Source: Amia ocellicauda
Lineage: Eukaryota; Chordata; Actinopteri; Amiiformes; Amiidae
NCBI RefSeq assembly: GCF_036373705.1
Contig: NC_089867.1
Span: 1,798,001-1,862,000 of the forward strand
Reading direction: 5' to 3'
Length of the DNA stretch: 64,000 nt
Shown: piece by piece, positions 62,095 through 64,000 of the stretch
Numbering within the stretch: position 1 is the first letter of the stretch
How the letters are laid out: each line of letters opens with the position of its first letter
Program-made: the position numbers and the translations under genes
Notes under the pieces: model-generated
Database searches by the model: none
What the model was told of the DNA's origin: nothing
The model's input: the letters and a program-made list of their open reading frames with translations, nothing else

Positions 62095-62921
62095 GTGAGT
62101 AAAGAAGAGCCCAGAATTATACCTAACTATTTTGTCCAGACATGAGAACATTAGCCTATGGGAGCTGCCATCATTATTCTATAAGGATTATAATATTTAA
62201 TTTATAGTAGACTGTTTGATACCACATTTGGTTATTGTAATTGTATTACCTTTCTGTATATACAACTCTTTGTAGTATAATGCCTCTCTTTTATCAATAA
62301 CAACAGAAAAAATAGGAAGTTATAGCAATCAGTAAGGAGTTCCTCGATTGTTAAACTACTAACAACAGGATGAGCAAGTATAACGAGGATCATAGGGAAT
62401 GAACTCATTATGGTGATTTCATCCCTCTCTGAAGACTACTCATACACAAGACAAGTTTATTAGTCTCCTCTCATCTGTATATGTACCTGTGTTTTGAAAG
62501 ACTTTGGTTGCAGATAGTGAGGTTTGAGAACCTCACCAAGCAGTATGTTAAAAGAAAAATCAGCTTTTTAAACTTTGCTGTATTCCATACACCCCAAACA
62601 GTGTTTGTAAATTAATGCATCCTACTCCAACTCTTACATTTTGGAGTCAGGTGGGCCCAAAAAAGCCATCGTGACCAATAAAAGTAGCATGCGTTTTAAT
62701 GTGTATGCTTGTTGACTTATATACCTTAGTTTGGTCTAAAGTTCCTCTATAAATGGAAGTTAATTCATGGATTTACAAAATACTTCAGTGAAATACCAGT
62801 TTACAGGAGAGAACCCAAATAGTTAAGTTTTCCTTAGCAGTTTATGGTTGGAAACATAAACAAATGACTTGTACTGCACTGCTAATGCTGTTGTCTTGCG
62901 TCCCATTTCCTTATTTTTCAG

Positions 62922-62941
62922 TTACCAGCAAAGAGGAATGA
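62922..62941 (+). pseudogene. ERICH5 terminal exon (second copy)
   Basis: Identical to 52567-52586, with acceptor and TGA. The polyadenylation signal recurs at 63786-63791. Confidence 0.78.
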
Positions 62942-64000
62942 AGCACAGGTCTCTTTTTACAAATCCTTGTGCTTGCAGTCAATCGGGAACAGAATGTGCT
63001 GCGAAAAGAAGCTTTTTGACAAAATGGAAATGGAAAGAAAAAAACATAAGAATCACAGATACTTAATATGTGATTGTTACTTGCCAGTTGCCAAGTTGCA
63101 AATAAGCAATTCTCCTAGGTTATTGTCAGTAGACACCAGCGTGCCTTTTGTCCTTTGATTGTCTAATTTTGTAAATATTTTCACTTTACTAGTTATATAA
63201 TCTATAGAAAAATAAGCCTGATTGAGCTATCATTACTTTTAAAGTTCTATATACATTTTAAAAGTAATAACATAACTATCTCAAAGGTTATAATGCATGG
63301 AGAAGAAAGAATAAGAAGCTTTGATTTAACACAAACAGTAGTCTTCAGGTTACACCCGTACAAATGTAACAAACAAACAAACTGTATGTGGCTTTATAAA
63401 TGTATTTTAACAATATAAGACATGGGACCAAATTTATATATAATCTTGTAAGAAAGATTTTTTCCAACGGTGCTACATTTTATATAAAGAAACAAATACA
63501 AAACCTGACAGGTTGTAGAATTTGAAAGCTTGACATTTTTTCCATTCTTTTTAAAAAGTAAAAACATTACACTTTGCAAGCACCTATATTGGTTTATCAG
63601 AACTGTTTTCCACAAAACCAGTCTAAAGTAGTGGAAAAAATACAATCTTATCTTCTTATTGAATACCTTCAAACAAGGTCTGAAAAGTCAGTCTACTAGG
63701 ACTACTTTAAAATCTTTGCACACAGGATTTGATGACTTATCTAGAATACCAAGAATAATTTGGTACATCAACAATGTTCTGTATAAATAAAGATGACGTT
63801 ACTAATACGTGGTTTCCAGTGTGTTATTGATTTAAAATTCCTCACAGATACACATAATGAAATTTAATGAACATACTGTACATTTCAGTAGCAACATTCC
63901 TCACTTGGATATCTAATGATTATAGTGTTTATAATCAATACCCCCAAATAGTTAACCCTCTGAAGACATCAGTGTAGAACGGGTGCTAGAACCTGGAGGC

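Larger units (their letters stand above)
56249..64000. repeat. Tandem duplication unit, second copy (partial, runs off window)
   Basis: Every landmark recurs 10355 bp downstream: microsatellites, hAT element, Tc1, MITEs, ERICH5 exons 3-5 and its AATAAA. Even the (AT)n lengths agree. Two substitutions were noted: 47804 C to 58159 G, and 51256 G to 61611 T. The remaining unit (RIDA exons, V-SINE) would lie past 64000. Confidence 0.95.

Overview
The window is vertebrate nuclear DNA, almost certainly from a ray-finned fish. It has split genes with GT-AG introns, one U12-type AT-AC intron, and a fish-type transposon load: Tc1/mariner, hAT and PIF/Harbinger MITEs, L2-like LINEs with (AAT)n tails, and V-SINE-like SINEs. 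The species cannot be fixed from the sequence. A non-teleost fish or an early-branching teleost is possible, but that is only an impression. The gene order MATN2 > RPL30 (opposite strand) > ERICH5 > RIDA (opposite strand) matches the conserved vertebrate block known from human 8q22.

Layout. 1-17152 (+) is the 3' part of matrilin-2: five intact EGF exons of 123 nt each, two decayed EGF exon relics, the second von Willebrand A domain on two exons, and a C-terminal coiled coil split by a U12 AT-AC intron. RPL30 lies convergent to it at 19478-22749 (-), complete, with a non-coding first exon carrying a 5'TOP-like start. 22850-35900 is intergenic and mostly transposon debris: RTE-like and L2-like LINEs, hAT and Harbinger fragments, a possible LTR, and a Tc1 element with an L2 inserted in it. 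35990-53436 (+) is ERICH5, five coding exons with a roughly 9.4 kb first intron. That intron holds a nested hAT composite at 38110-39844. The last two exons of RIDA lie tail-to-tail with ERICH5 at 55144-55591 (-).

From 56249 the sequence repeats 45894 onward at a constant offset of 10355 bp, with no length change and at least two single-base differences over the 7.75 kb visible. The unit starts inside ERICH5 exon 2 and ends inside RIDA. A real tandem duplication would therefore leave one complete ERICH5 (left) and potentially one complete RIDA (right, outside the window), plus a partial copy of each. An assembly duplication is equally possible given the near identity.

Matrilin-2 is an extracellular-matrix adaptor, RPL30 a large-subunit ribosomal protein, RIDA an enamine/imine deaminase, and ERICH5 an acidic protein of unknown role. 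They are neighbours by conserved synteny, not a pathway. No new biochemical system is evident. The most notable items are the textbook U12 intron, the EGF exon relics, the breakpoint-sharing tandem duplication, an apparent GG splice acceptor in ERICH5, and several nested or unusual MITEs.
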